Program-made: the position numbers and the translations under genes | The notes under the pieces: generated by a model | Databases searched by the model: none | What the model saw: the letters and a program-made list of their open reading frames with translations, nothing else | Told to the model about the DNA's origin: nothing | Shown: piece by piece, positions 1 through 12,207 of the stretch | Layout of the letters: each line of letters opens with the position of its first letter | How positions within the stretch are numbered: position 1 is the first letter of the stretch | Assembly (NCBI RefSeq): GCF_020085105.1 | Contig: NC_058045.1 | Location: 10,735,833 to 10,799,832 of the forward strand | Direction: 5' to 3' | Source: Siniperca chuatsi | Taxonomy: Eukaryota; Chordata; Actinopteri; Centrarchiformes; Sinipercidae | DNA length: 64,000 nt

Positions 1-184
1 CTTGTGCTTTATCAAGTATCCTCAAAAAGTCACAGCTGAAGGTGTGAAGTGGACACCCAGCCACCACATGACACGGCGATATCCAATCAGTGAACAGCGT
101 TTTGACACATCAGCAGCTCTCCAGAGGGCCTGTGTCGACTCAAGTGTCCACATTCCAGCTCAGTGGGCGCTCGGCCGGTCAGGA

Positions 185-185
<1 letters not shown>

Positions 186-215
<30 letters not shown>
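186..215. repeat. AC-rich microsatellite
   Basis: Two short AC runs separated by one AA. Confidence 0.85.
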
Positions 216-3200
216 ATGTGCAGGGTGGAGCAATGTTTCCTGTGAGAAGTGGAGATGAAAGGTCACATTATGGTGTCAGATTAGACATGGCTTTGAGTCC
301 AGCCCTCTCTGAGTTCGTCAGACACATTAGAGGGACATGTTTTCCCATCGCCTCATTTGAGGTGCGCTTGTGAGCCTCGTGAAATCCTCTCCTCTCCTTA
401 CATCCCACTTCCACCGCCTCAGGGACTCACAGAGAAAGAGAGGCTAGAGTGAGAAAGAGAAAGAGAGTGTGTGTGTAAGAGAGAGAGGATTTCACGAATG
501 CCTTCATCATTTAAACGGCTGTGCTGTCACTGGAGCGCAGCATGAATAATTCAGTGAGACTGCTCCTTCTTCAAACAGACAAATAGAACAGGATTACGCC
601 TCCACAAAGCAAACGGTAAACACCACAATCAAAACAACAGAATTAATTAGGTAATTAGGGAGACAAAATAAATGTGAAATAATGATAAACTCTTCTGAGA
701 CCACAGCTGCAACTCTGTTACAGTATGCAAATATGCAGATTCAAGAGTTCAGAATACATTACAGGCTCAGAGGATTGTTTGGAATGAATGGCATTGGCAA
801 CCATTTTTAAAATGATGAGATTCAACACATAATCCACATCCAAGCACACTGCTGAGGAGGAATTTCAAAAGTGTATTTGCAAGACAACCTTGCACACATC
901 TATATGAAGCCAATCAATCAGTGGTGATTGAGCCTTTTTCAGGAGATCATCAGCAGAAAATGTATTGCTTACTTAATGTTTGTATTGCTTAAAAAGCCTG
1001 GGAAAAATGGACTCATGCTCTTATTAATGCTTTTATTTGAAAGTTGAAAGAGATTATAAATCTTGTCTGGCAAGAATATATTTGTATATAAACACTGACA
1101 CTGTTGAGTAGGAAAAAAAACAGATGGAGGCTTACATAATGAATGAACAGCAATCCAGCTCAAGGATTTGTAGTTCATTTGCAGTCTAGAGTTAAGGCAT
1201 TTATCTCCTTCTCATTCCAGCTGGAGTATTTCACTACTCTATAGCCGATTAAAAGTGTAAGCAAAGAGAATCCTTCTCATCTCTGAGAAATCCAACTAAG
1301 TGAAGAACAAGTGACAAACGCGTGCAGAGTAGCAGGCCTACAGAGAATTTTGTTTGCCTTGTGATATGGAAAGGTCATGGCTAAACCTTCTGCTAGCAGC
1401 AATTAATGTCTTCGACTCATGGTGCAGGATGTACAGTGATCATCAGCCGACATCCTTGGCTATCAGTGTATGACAGAGCCTGGCATGGCGGGAAGGAGGG
1501 GGCTTAGGTGAATATGAGCTATCCTTTTCAAGCAATATTTAAATCACATTTCCAATTTGTAACCCTTGAACAGCAGTTTAGAGCGGGATGAGGAGGTTGA
1601 GGCATAATGACAGCTTCTCCGGGGTTTATTGAAAGTGATGAATGCTTAGAAGAGGGGATTGCTCAATGTGAATTCATGAATTTGAGAGAGATTATTTAAG
1701 CAGAGATCAATTTGAAAGTCCTACAGCTCAACATTGATGCAATGTTTCAAGGGCACAAAAAATACTGAGCACGGCCAAGTGAAAAAACAAGAAAAGAAAA
1801 AAAGATCCCTTCAACAGCCTGAAAAGGCTTTTGCCGCTGGAACAAATTAGCTCTCTAAATCTGATAATGCTTCCATCCAAACCAGTTTCATCAGCAATAT
1901 CAGGGCAAGGGGGAAACTACATGACACACTAGAGTGGAGAGACACTGTGCAGATACTGTGCAGCTTAATCTACCCACTGTATATGCAACAGCAGCATGTA
2001 ATGATGGATGACTAAGAGGATGAAAAACAAGCCTTGATGTCCACCAAAGCAGCAGGGGGGTCACAAAAATAAGAAACAATCAGTGGCCGTTATGCCTTTG
2101 AGTGATTACAAATGTACAGCCGAACAGCCTAAACTGCCGGGACTAACTATATTAGCCATTGCTGAATACTAACACCTAAAGACAGCATTAAAAGCTCTAC
2201 AAGACAGACTGGAATACAGCATAGCTATCAAAGGACCACAGAAACAGATCCCCTGTGTCGCAGGAAAGAAAAGAAAATACATCACTAATAAATGAACATG
2301 AGATACAAAGAAAATCTGGGACAAAAAGAATGAGGGGCACATATTTTGTGTGAATCCTGGAGTCAAATGGAATAGCGAATGAGGAGCTGCTGCTGCTGTC
2401 CTGCAGGGGCAGGGCGGCTGTTTTTCTACAGCAGCACATCCTCGTCTCTGCCAGCACTCATTTACTGATCTCATTAATATCCCTACTCTGAGGAGGAGAG
2501 AGACAGCAGCCGTGAAACAGCCTCCCCCATCTCCTCCACCTCCTCCCTCCACCCTCCATGTGCCTGTTCCACTGGGTCCCCCTCCTTCTCCTCTCATCTC
2601 CGCCTCTCTGTAGTTCAGTAATTGGGCTCAGCTCATTGTTATTCAAAACCCTGTAGAACCAATTAGCTGCAGACCTCCTGACCCTGGGTTGCTATGTAAT
2701 GGTGCAAGCTAAAGACTCTAAGTGAGGAAGCCAAGAGCAAAGGTTTTAAATTCCTTTAGTTCCTGATTAATAATCCTGTCAGGGCGATCAGAGACATTAA
2801 AGAGAGACTCTGGTTCGGCTCCTGCTTTTATGGCTTCTCCCTCATTTCTAGGCTGTCCATTAAAGCTTAATGATGCCGGGGGTCGCTCTCTCTCCTCTGT
2901 CTTGTCAGATAAATGTACAGTTAACACGATGATGAGGAATCCTGATCCTCCAGCAATCTGGGACAAAGCAGCCCAGTGACCCCGCTGGGAAGAAGTAGGG
3001 CAGCAGAGGAAGATGAACGGACGGCAGGGAGGACAACAGAGGCAGTGGTGGCATAGATGGTGGACCAAGATGTCCGGCTGCTCTGGAGGATAGAGATGAA
3101 AGACGGGGCGGATAAAACCTTGGGTGGAAGGCAGAGATGAGAGGGATGCAGATAACACCTCATGTAACATTGATGAGGAGGCCGAAGGTAAAGGAAGAGT

Positions 3201-3439
3201 AATGGTAAAGGCTGCATAGACAGCCTGGTGCCACAAGTGATTTGTTTAGCAGGGATACAAGAGTGCAGATGTTACAGGGCAACATTAGATTGCCACTGAG
3301 GAAATAATAACCAATCAGCTACACAGGCAGATTGTTGGTTTCACCTGTTTATGTAAGCTGCTATTATAGGAGCACATGTCCATAAATTGATTACATTCTA
3401 ACAGATCAACATGTCATGTGCTGAGGCAACATTTAAATA
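216..3439. other. No gene seen; mostly unique DNA
   Basis: There is a purine-rich GA tract at about 430-488 and a pyrimidine-rich stretch at about 2,515-2,600. Open frames here are short, lack splice context and show no recognisable protein. Confidence 0.6.
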
Positions 3440-4030
3440 CTAAACAGCTCTCCAAGACTTAAAGCGGGTATAATCAATATTTATCCATATCAACAATGGA
3501 TCATATTCACACGTATGTGAAAGGGATCACTCAGTGATGAACCCACAAAGAATTACCACCTGAATCTGCACTTTCCCTCAGCTCTAAGTGCCTGTATAGC
3601 GTCTTTCAGCTTTTAGTTTTACAGCCCACAACATTATTGTTCTGGCTCAGTCTCACTGCTCTCTTCAGCTAGCCAAAAAGCTCTAAAAACTCACTGTGTG
3701 CTACCTGCCCAGCACCAAACTGCACACAGACAAAGTTAGCGACTAGCTTGTGAACACAGTGAAGCATTTAGCAGCTCAAGAGCCAGATATTTCCCTCAAT
3801 GAATTGGTGGAGACCAAAAAAGAGCTAAAAGGAGAGTGAATAATGGACTTGTGTCCTGAAACCCGACTCCAAATAAATGCTAATGTTGCTCTGTGTCTGC
3901 TGGATGTGTAAAAAAGCAGCTAAGTTCACCAGATCAACTTAAAGGTGATAACATATCAGTGTTGTGTTCACAACTTGTTTCTGGTGCCCTAGAAGTGGCC
4001 AAAAAAATCTGTTGATGCAGGATTATAGCA
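3440..4030. repeat. Interspersed repeat, family C, copy 1
   Basis: This block resembles 12,246-12,790 in the same orientation. Shared landmarks include a GTGAAAGGGRTC(A/G)CTC block, CCTGAATCTGCA, CAGCACCAAAC, AGATATTTCCCTC, AGACCAAAAA and GTTGTGTTCACAACTTGTTT. It has no coding potential. It is followed at once by a family A element, as in the other copy. Confidence 0.7.
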
Positions 4031-4035
4031 ATTGT

Positions 4036-4371
4036 TCAACATTTTGGGTATTAACGCTCATTTGCTTTCTTTCAGAGAGGGAAGAAGATCTCATATCTGT
4101 CCATCAAATATGAAGCTACTGCCCTCAGTCGATTAGCTTACCTTAGCACAGCTCTGTGCAAAGGTAAGAAAACTCCACCTACTGAGCTTTAGAGGTGCTG
4201 AAGGTGTTTATTGGTATTATAGGTATTTATGCTAAGCTAAGCTAAATGATTACTGGCTGTAGCTTCATAATCACAGACAAACACAAGGTATCAATCTTCT
4301 CATCTAGCTCCCAGCAAGAAAGTGAATAAGCGTATTTTCCCCAAATGTCAGACTATTCCTTTAAAGCCCCA
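4036..4371. mobile_element. Family A MITE-like element, copy 1
   Basis: It begins with an imperfect CAACATTTTGGGTATTAACG end and closes with CAGACTATTCCTTTAAAG, and contains TATGAAGCTACTGCC, GATTAGCTTACCTTAGCA and GTAGCTTCATAATC. The same order of blocks occurs at 47,748 and 50,746. It is non-coding and looks like a short DNA transposon common in percomorph fish. Confidence 0.65.
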
Positions 4372-7300
4372 GTGTATCTATTACAAGCTTGTTGGCTGTC
4401 TTTATAGTTGTTAGGTTCAGTTTTATAGCGCGAATAATTCTATCAAATCCTCACAAGGCACGGAGCCACCATTTCCAGATTGGTCCATATAAGGCCACTG
4501 AGTTGTCTTGTTTGTGAACCATCTCTGCAGGCGATTACAGTTTTTGAACCAAGAGGATGCTGAGCTCACACCTGTTTTCTGAAACCTTTTTGGAAAAGTT
4601 GTGGTGTTTGCATTCCTAGTGCTGAAGTGCTTATTTGGTTCAGTTTCTGCAGGCTTGGCCGACAGTTGTGGGAGGATTCACATGCGATGCTGTAAACACT
4701 GGCTGCTTCAAGCCCTCTGACACTGATGCATCGCCTCCCAGGCTGCTATAAATCCTTTTACAACAAACTCCATAAAGCTCTTTGGTGCCTAAATATTTAT
4801 GGTTGCCTGAGTTTCCCTTGAGGGTTTTTTTTTTCAAAGTCCCAACAGCACTAAGTCATGTGGAGTGACTCCAGACATCTTATCTGGGAGTCAGGGTAAA
4901 GGGCCTGGTGGTCTGGCCATCTACACCAGAAGAAGAACACACAGGGGGGAAAGGCCACTAATGACTGCTTCTCCCCCCATCACTTCTCCTCCTGTTGGTG
5001 GACTCAATTGACCCAGCAAACAAACATACTGCTGCGTGACCTCAGCTGACCAGACAGACAAACAAACAAACTTTCCATGTCAAAACTACCAAGCCCGCCT
5101 CTGTCAGGGACCACAAGGCAGTCAATGTAGGACAAACATGCTGGAAATATCAATGGACAGAAGACAATAACAGACATGACAGGCTGTAACCCGACCTGGC
5201 TGCTGGATGACTCATGGATCAGGAGGTCAAATGGTGTTATCATTCCAGTGCACACCATAAGTGTGTGGATATGAGATGTTTGGAGAGTAAATACAGGTGT
5301 GTTGACAGTGAATCTCAAAGGTGGATGCCTTCCTGAAACGTGTCATTTTGCCTACACAGTGTTGCTGTCAGCTGCTAAACAAGGTGGCTCCTTGAAACAA
5401 GTGTCTCTAAAAAAGCAGCAGCGGGCCTGATGAGTCCTCAAGCATCCTCCCAGTGCTGTGATTACTGACGTTTACCCTCTTTAATATGTGTAATTCCCAT
5501 TTTCTCTGATTCACGAGTAAGAGCCCTCAGGGGGACCACACTAAATGGCAGTCTGCCAAAGCCCTCCTGTAGGAAAGGCTCTAAGTCACTTCTCCCTCAG
5601 CAGTTAGATACAGCGTGACAGTTACAGGTTGTCTCACTTCACCTTTATTATTGTTATTTTCATCTTGGAGCACTGATGATAGCTTGATTATACAATGCCT
5701 AATGTTATGTGCTTCACATGCAGTTGTGACACAATTATGACTACATACCTATAAAAAAAAAGGCACTGGAAAATGTTAACATGATGTTTCACAAACATTG
5801 ACTATACATGTATCGCAAATTGCTACTGATTGCACGCCAGAGCCCATATAATGACCACTGCTTAGTACAGCCAGCATGACTGACCAGAGGACACTAAGAC
5901 AGGTATTTTTCCTAATCCATTTTCCAATACACTCATAAGACCATATGACTTTAAGTCATAAACACTTGTGCAGTCTAATGCAATATACTACAACATCCCA
6001 GCACAAATATTACATTTGTGAGGCTTGAAATGCTTCAGATTTGCTGAAACTGTTGAAGAGAAATGTTGATTCAACTGAATGTACAATCATTTTTTGTTGT
6101 TTTCTTAAAAATTCAAAATGAAGAAAAACCATGAACTCCAATTCCTGTCTTGGCTCACTTGACCAGATATTGACTAATTTCTGAGGCTGCAGTTTGTATT
6201 TTTGCTATAATGGACAGCATTATATTATCAGGTGTTCATGTTATTTTGTCCACACCCCTCTTGTATTTAAACTTTTAATGATGTACAGCTATAACCTGAC
6301 CTTTTTTCCAAGTCTCACACAGTAGCGCATCAGGTTGGCTGAAAATCTATATACAAGCAAAGACAAAACAGCCTGTTGTCAAAATAACAAGAATTCAGAC
6401 AAGTCAATATAATATTGGATTTTTCCCACTTCCTGGCAGGAGGTACTCTTCATCTTCACCAGCAGAGAGGATGTGAGAGGTAGTGGTTTCATTTAATGTC
6501 TAGTTAGTGTATTCTTTTCATCTCTGGGTTACAGTGTGCTACATGCCAAACACAGAAGGCCCACTGTTGGAGAACAGCTACATGATGACAGACCCACCAA
6601 GAATGTTGCCCTGACCGCCATATGTAATATAGCACCCGAGTTCCCTTATTAAGGAGTGAAATAATTTCCACCAAAGTGGTTGGTGGTGCTGACAGCTCAG
6701 ATTAATGCTCTCTGTAAAACAGCCAGAATAACAACTGCTCCTGCACGCATCGTGAAAACCAGTACGTTTGGCTGAGGGAAGCCTGCCAGCTCTACAAATT
6801 CATGCATATTTGGGTCTGTGAACATCTGCCAGCGCAAATAATTTATACTGTTCTCCCAGTTAAGGGGCAATGAATCCCCTCTGAAAAGTTTTCTTCAACT
6901 TCTACAGTAAGCCTCCACGTCCCCCCTCCCTCCTCTCCCTGGTGTGAAGTGGTGCAGACACACGCTCCAACCACAGACCAGGCTGAATGAGGAGGATCCT
7001 GAGGCGTGTGGGAAAGTCCCCGGCACCACTTCAGTCGACCAAGAGCCAACTGTTTCCTGTCCCTCTTCAGGCCTCAGGGTTTGAGCGCGCTGTCAAGGCC
7101 ATATCCATAACATCCTCCATGCTCCAGCATGAATGGAGCCTTGCCTTGGGTGGGATATCCACAGCAGCCCACCCCAGACACAGAGCAGATATCTGCATGC
7201 ACGCCTCACTGTCGGGGCCCTGTAGACATGTTTCTCCACTGGAGCGGTGAATCTCTTATGAGCATCGTGGAGGTGGATCAAAACATTTGAGCTCGCTGAC

Positions 7301-7867
7301 ACTACAGCACTTCCGAAAGCTCTGTTGTTGTGTTCCAACACAGTGGTATCAGGTGATTAAACATCTGAGGGGAGTCGTATTGATATTCAAAACGCCACCA
7401 TCAACAGATGGCATATTAATCATTAATTGATTCTCTGCCATTTCTGTTTGATCTACAGCACAAAATTCTGGGCTAATTTGGCTTCAATATGTGTTGCTCT
7501 GTGATGATAGCTAGACTATTTATGAGCATAGAGGAGACCTATCATTTTCCTCTAAAATTATAATAATACACTGTTCTCTGTTCCTGTAGTCAACACACCC
7601 TGTTGCACATGAAGCCAGCTCATACTCCATTATATCAGCTTGCAAATTAAATAACTGTCAAAATATTTTTGTCATTATACACCTGACAACTAATTATAAG
7701 GTGTAAAAAAGTACCTGGAAGTAAAAAGAAAGTAGTAATTTAATAAATTAACACTTTGCCCTTTGACTCACATGGTGGAAATGTGTGGGAGGAAAGATTA
7801 GAAAAAAACTCACATTAACTCTGCCAAATGTGTGTGTATATGTGTGTGTATCAGGCTGTCAAGAAAC
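4372..7867. other. No gene seen
   Basis: AT-rich unique-looking sequence. I searched for exons upstream of the candidate at 7,916 and found none that I could support. Confidence 0.55.
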
Positions 7868-7915
7868 TCTCCTTCCCTCCTTATTACTCTTCTCGTCTTC
7901 ACCCTCTCCTCCTAG

Positions 7916-8129
7916 TCCAAACCGCTCTCCTCCAGCAGACTGGCAGGAGGTCAGCATCAGGCCAATCCCCGGCAGCCCCAGACGGGAGCTGCTGTCAACA
8001 AGCGACATGGATAGTTTGAACATTGAGGGCAACGCTGTGGCAAGTCGAGGTCTGGAGGAATCACTCAACCAAGAACTGACCAACTGCACAGTTGGAGGAG
8101 ATGTAACTGTCATGGTTCAGGCCTCCTAA
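7916..8129 (+). CDS. Candidate terminal coding exon of an unidentified plus-strand gene
   Basis: A long pyrimidine-rich tract (about 7868-7913) ends in CCTAG, and an open frame of 70 complete codons plus stop follows, entered after one leftover base. It reads from PNRSPPADWQEVSIRPIPGS to VGGDVTVMVQAS and ends in TAA at 8127-8129. Its composition looks protein-like: charged, no simple repeat, and locally GC-richer than the flanks. I do not recognise the protein. It could be the last exon of a gene whose other exons lie left of the window, a lineage-specific exon, or chance. I found no matching upstream exon between 1 and 7.9 kb. Confidence 0.35.
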
Positions 8130-8295
8130 TGAGATATCACCATTACAGTACTACAAACCTTAAGTATGCTGCTGCCTGTCCTGTTGAGAAATTCATTTAG
8201 AAAAGGCCTGCTTTCATAAAACTGCTATTATATTGTGTACTTTATTCTATTCTAACTTTTCTTACTTTGTTGGCAATGCAACTACAAGTGCATCA

Positions 8296-8637
8296 TACAC
8301 TCAGTTGTCAGTTTATTAGGTACACCTAGCCAAAACGAATGCAGTCTAATACAACAGTCCAGCAATAAATCCTCCCTTCATGAAAGTTATACTGTTTAGT
8401 TTTGTTAAAACTGTTTTAGAGAGATGTTGATTCAACTTTAAGGACATTTTAGAGGATTTTTTGTGTTATGTTGCATTGAAAAGTGTTTCTAATATTTAGT
8501 CTACCCTCGGATATAAATGGGGTTAACATTAAACCAAACCTTACAATTTTCATGAATGTAGGTTTTATTGTAGGACTGTTGTATTAGACTGATTTACTTT
8601 AAGCTAGGCGTACCTAATAAACTGGTAACTGAGTGTA
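8296..8637. mobile_element. Non-autonomous Tc1/mariner-type MITE with long inverted repeats
   Basis: The left end CACTCAGTTGTCAGTTTATT is mirrored at the right by AATAAACTGGTAACTGAGTG, each bounded by TA, as expected for a TA target-site duplication. The inverted similarity continues inward for about 85 bp on each side (GTCTAATACAACAGTCC on the left, GGACTGTTGTATTAGAC on the right). The element is about 340 bp and has no coding capacity. This end sequence is a familiar one in fish genomes. Confidence 0.8.
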
Positions 8638-10051
8638 GCTTCTACTGCTCTCAGCTCAACTGTTTATTTCTCAGCTCAGTCTGCCCTCTGCAGGTCAAAA
8701 TATAACAACTGTGTCCCTTGGTTTTAAATTTATTATGGAAACATATTTATTTGTATCATGACATTTTTGCATTTTTAATAAACTGTCATTAAAGGTAGAA
8801 GAAATAAAAAAGCTGTACTCAACCACTGACAAAAGGAAAGCTGAGGTGCGTGTAACAACAGTCAAAGGCCACTTGTTCCAGTCCATGTTACTGAACTTGA
8901 TGACTGGAAAACATTGGTGTTACCAAAAGCAACACCTGTTCACATTGTCCCATCCATAGAAGATTACCTCCACACCCTCTGGCTTTGTCAAACTGTCAAA
9001 AACTTCTGGTCAAAGGTCATGGCATCATAGCTAAGAAAAAAAAATTACAGAACTGTAAAGACAGAATAATTGCTAGTTATACCAGACTAGTATCTAGTTA
9101 TACTAGATATGACAGATCATTCAAATTTGGAGATCATTAAAAGACAATATCCAGTCCTCTGAAAAAAAGAAAATCTGGCCCCCCTTCTTACACTACCTCC
9201 GAATCTGATTCTTTTTCTATTTCTTTGCTTTTTGACACATTTACCACCCCACCAATAAAATAAAGTATCACATCCACACAGTAAAACATATTAATCAGCA
9301 GCCCTGCTAGTTATTACAATATGTAGTATCGTGTTCGGTCCTGTCCAGTTCTGTCTTGTTGGATGATTGTCATATAGATAATGTAATATATTTCTATGCT
9401 AGGTTGTATTGTAAAATTATAAATTAAAAAAAGAAACAGAAAAAACAAAATTAAAAGTGCCTTCTGATAAATGGGAGCATGCATGTGACGCTTTCTGAGA
9501 TACAAGACTTTTTTTTAAACCATGAGGCTGCAAAATCCTGGGAATCCCTCCATCCCTCTGGAGAGGTGTGAAAGGTTAAGTGACACCTCTGCCCTGCATT
9601 TATTTTGTAAAGGTGTTTTTTCCAGAAATGGCTTATCAGAAAATCTGAATTAACATAGAGACAAATCTACAGTGCCGAGGTGCAATCATACCCAGACACT
9701 CCAGCGTAGATCAAAGCTGTGGGGAGACACCGGGGTATAGCAGATGAAAGAGGTACACATTAAGCTGTTTACTAAGGTGACATGAAAAGGTGTTTTAGCT
9801 CAGTGTTAAGCCTAATGAGGGAGCGAGATGGAGGGTTATCTTATTAGACATTCAGAGCTGCCAGTTCGCAGCCTTTTACATCCCTGCTCAACATCAAAAG
9901 AAAACTCAGTTTTCTGGCAAGGTGATGTCTAATGATAGTGAGGTCCCTGTAGATTAAATTAACATTGAACTACTTCATTGACAAGCTCACTTGCACTTGC
10001 TCACTTAAAGTGAGGTCTCAACACTTTTGGACTTAGTGGTGTGTATTGTGA
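8638..10051. other. No gene seen
   Basis: Non-coding, AT-rich, with no clear repeat boundaries. Confidence 0.55.
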
Positions 10052-10776
10052 GTCTAGGTTTCCAACATGGGGGTCAGGACCCCACACAGGATCATAAGAT
10101 AAATCTGTGGGCTCTCTAAATAATTAACGGTGAAGGAAAGCAGAAAAAAATATTTCTGTTACGCAAACTTTACTCTAATTTTGGGGGTTTTAGCCACTGA
10201 CTTTGGTGATCTTCTGACTTTTCCTCTAATGCCATCACGAGGTTGAACTTTGTGGTTCAGTGAAGTGTCTCAACACATATTGGATGGACTGCCATGGAAT
10301 TTACAAACATTCATGTTCCCCTCAAGATGAACTGTAATAACTTTGGTGATCCCCTGACTTTTCATCTAGCGCCACCATCAGGTCAAAATTTTGATTTGCT
10401 CAATACTTTGGTTTATGACTAAATACCTGCAAAACTACTGACATTCCCATCAGCCTCAGCTGTACTTTGTGCTAATTACCAAATGGTAGCATGCTAACAT
10501 GCTAAACTAAGGCGATCATTTTACCTGCTAAACATCAGCATGTAAGCATATTAACATTAGCATTTAGCTCAAAGCACCACTGTGCATAAGTACAGCCTCA
10601 AAGAGCTGCTAGCCTGGCTGTAGACTCTAAGTCTTACTGGATCATTTTACTTATTCAAGACCCTGGAAGAAATATTAAAATAAAACTGGACATAACTGTA
10701 GACAAACAACGAAGAGGGGTTCAAGTAGACTTCATTTTAACAGGTCACAAACCAAAAAGGTTGGGATCCACTGATT
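10052..10776. mobile_element. Family F repeat interrupted by a family B repeat
   Basis: The outer element starts GGTTTCCAACATGGGGGTCA and ends AAAAAGGTTGGGATCCACTG, a partly inverted terminal pair. Inside, about 10,185-10,640 matches family B (copies at 24,395 and 62,425). The outer sequence resumes at GGATCATTTTAC near 10,640. It is non-coding. Confidence 0.6.
10185..10640. repeat. Family B repeat, copy 1 (nested)
   Basis: It shares TTGGATGGA, GATCCCCTGAC, ATCAGGTCAAAATTT, ATACCTGCAAAACTA, TGACATTCCCA, AACATCAGCATGT, CTCAAAG and AGTACAGCCTCA with the copies at 62,425-62,690 and 24,395-24,560. It has no open frame of note. The class is unclear. Confidence 0.65.
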
Positions 10777-11021
10777 TAGGAGATGAATTCAAATCCCACT
10801 GATTGGAAACAGAAAACCCATGGACTTCCCTGCACTAAAAAGTACCAAATCAGTTTTATTAATCATGTACTAAGTCTTACTAATTGTCACAAAAGACAGT
10901 ATTCTGCTTTGCTAATGCATTCCTTTGTCAGATCATAAAACTCATACAGTTCAGGCCAGACTCTCCTCAATTACGCTCAAAATAAAATGACCACACTCTG
11001 GGGCAAGAAGCATTCAGACCC

Positions 11022-11230
11022 TTTCCTTTAGTAGAAGTAGTAATACCACAGTGTAAAAACACTACAGCTGTCAAATTAATGAAGTGGAGTAAAAAGTACA
11101 ATACTTGCCCCTAAAATGTAGTGGAGTAGAAGTATGAAGAAGCATACAATGTAAATACTCAAGTTAAGTGCAAGTACATCAAAACCGTACTGTACTTGAG
11201 TAAATGTACTTAGTTACTTTCCACCACTGC
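11022..11230. repeat. Family D repeat, short copy
   Basis: It contains GTGGAGTAAAAAGTACAATA, AAAATGTAGTGGAGTAGAAG and ends ACTTAGTTACTTTCCACCAC. The same blocks recur at 13,240-13,405 and, inverted, near 50,655. This is an abundant percomorph repeat. It is non-coding. Confidence 0.65.
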
Positions 11231-12207
11231 TCTGGGTTGTGGTCCTGTTTCAGCTGAGAGAAGGGCTCATCACATACACGATACATCTGGCGTGTAAATT
11301 GAGTAAAGGCCCCAGCATGCTCTGAAGCCTCCACAATTTCTTAGTCACCCACTGAGTCGAGATCCTGTGCACAAAACCACTACTACACCACACTGCAAAC
11401 AGATGGATCAAACAGTCTTTCCCCTTTATTTGGACTTCTCTCTGTTATTGGAAAGAATTTCAGTAAGAATTACCAAATCTGGCCGCCTTTCAGGAAAACA
11501 AATGGACACAGATGTAGTTTTCCATTTTACAGGCTGTTTATGTCTTGCAAATTCCTTCTCCAGAAGAGCGGGGTATGTTCTTTCATGTTTTAATGGCTCA
11601 GAGTGACCGCAGCCCTTTGTGGCAAATGCACTTTTCCAATACTAATGACATACAGTCACACAAGGCTCTGGCAGCAGTGTGCTACTGAGGCTGCGAGCCC
11701 ACTGTGTAATTAGTCTACCACTAACTCCTAGTCTGGGGAAACATTCACAACCACATTAAACACTGACGGTTTTTCACCTCAGAGAGCCCGAAGCAGATGG
11801 ATACGCTCTGGAGGAATCATAGAGCACAAATGGCTTCCATCAGTCAGTTAAACTGATAACATTTGTTGTCTAATAGGAGGGGAGTTTTCACTGGTCCCTG
11901 CAGGAGTTTGTCTTGAGTTTACGGTCTGAAAGACGCTGGAAGACCAAGACGGATTGGATGGTAGTCTTTTTATTGGAGTGACTGTCCCCTATGTGCTCCT
12001 GTTACAAGTAAAGATCTGTGGGGGGGAAAAAAACAAAGGAGCCAACAATGTCAGTGACAACACTGAAAAATCCTCACAGAAATACCACTGTACACTGAGA
12101 ACCACAGTACTCAGATTTGTAACTGAGAGATGAAATGCTAGAGTTGTTCTGTGCAATACTGTCATCTGGTGGCTCTCACACAGCATTACACCAAATCATA
12201 ATATTTT

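Noticed and set aside
2169..2646. Overlapping minus-strand frames of 60-140 codons
   Set aside because: They come from a pyrimidine-rich tract with Gly/Arg low complexity and have no domain or splice signals.
10778..10802. tRNA-like B box (TTCAAATCCC) suggesting a tRNA or SINE head
   Set aside because: No A box or cloverleaf pairing at the right distance. It adjoins the end of the family F repeat.
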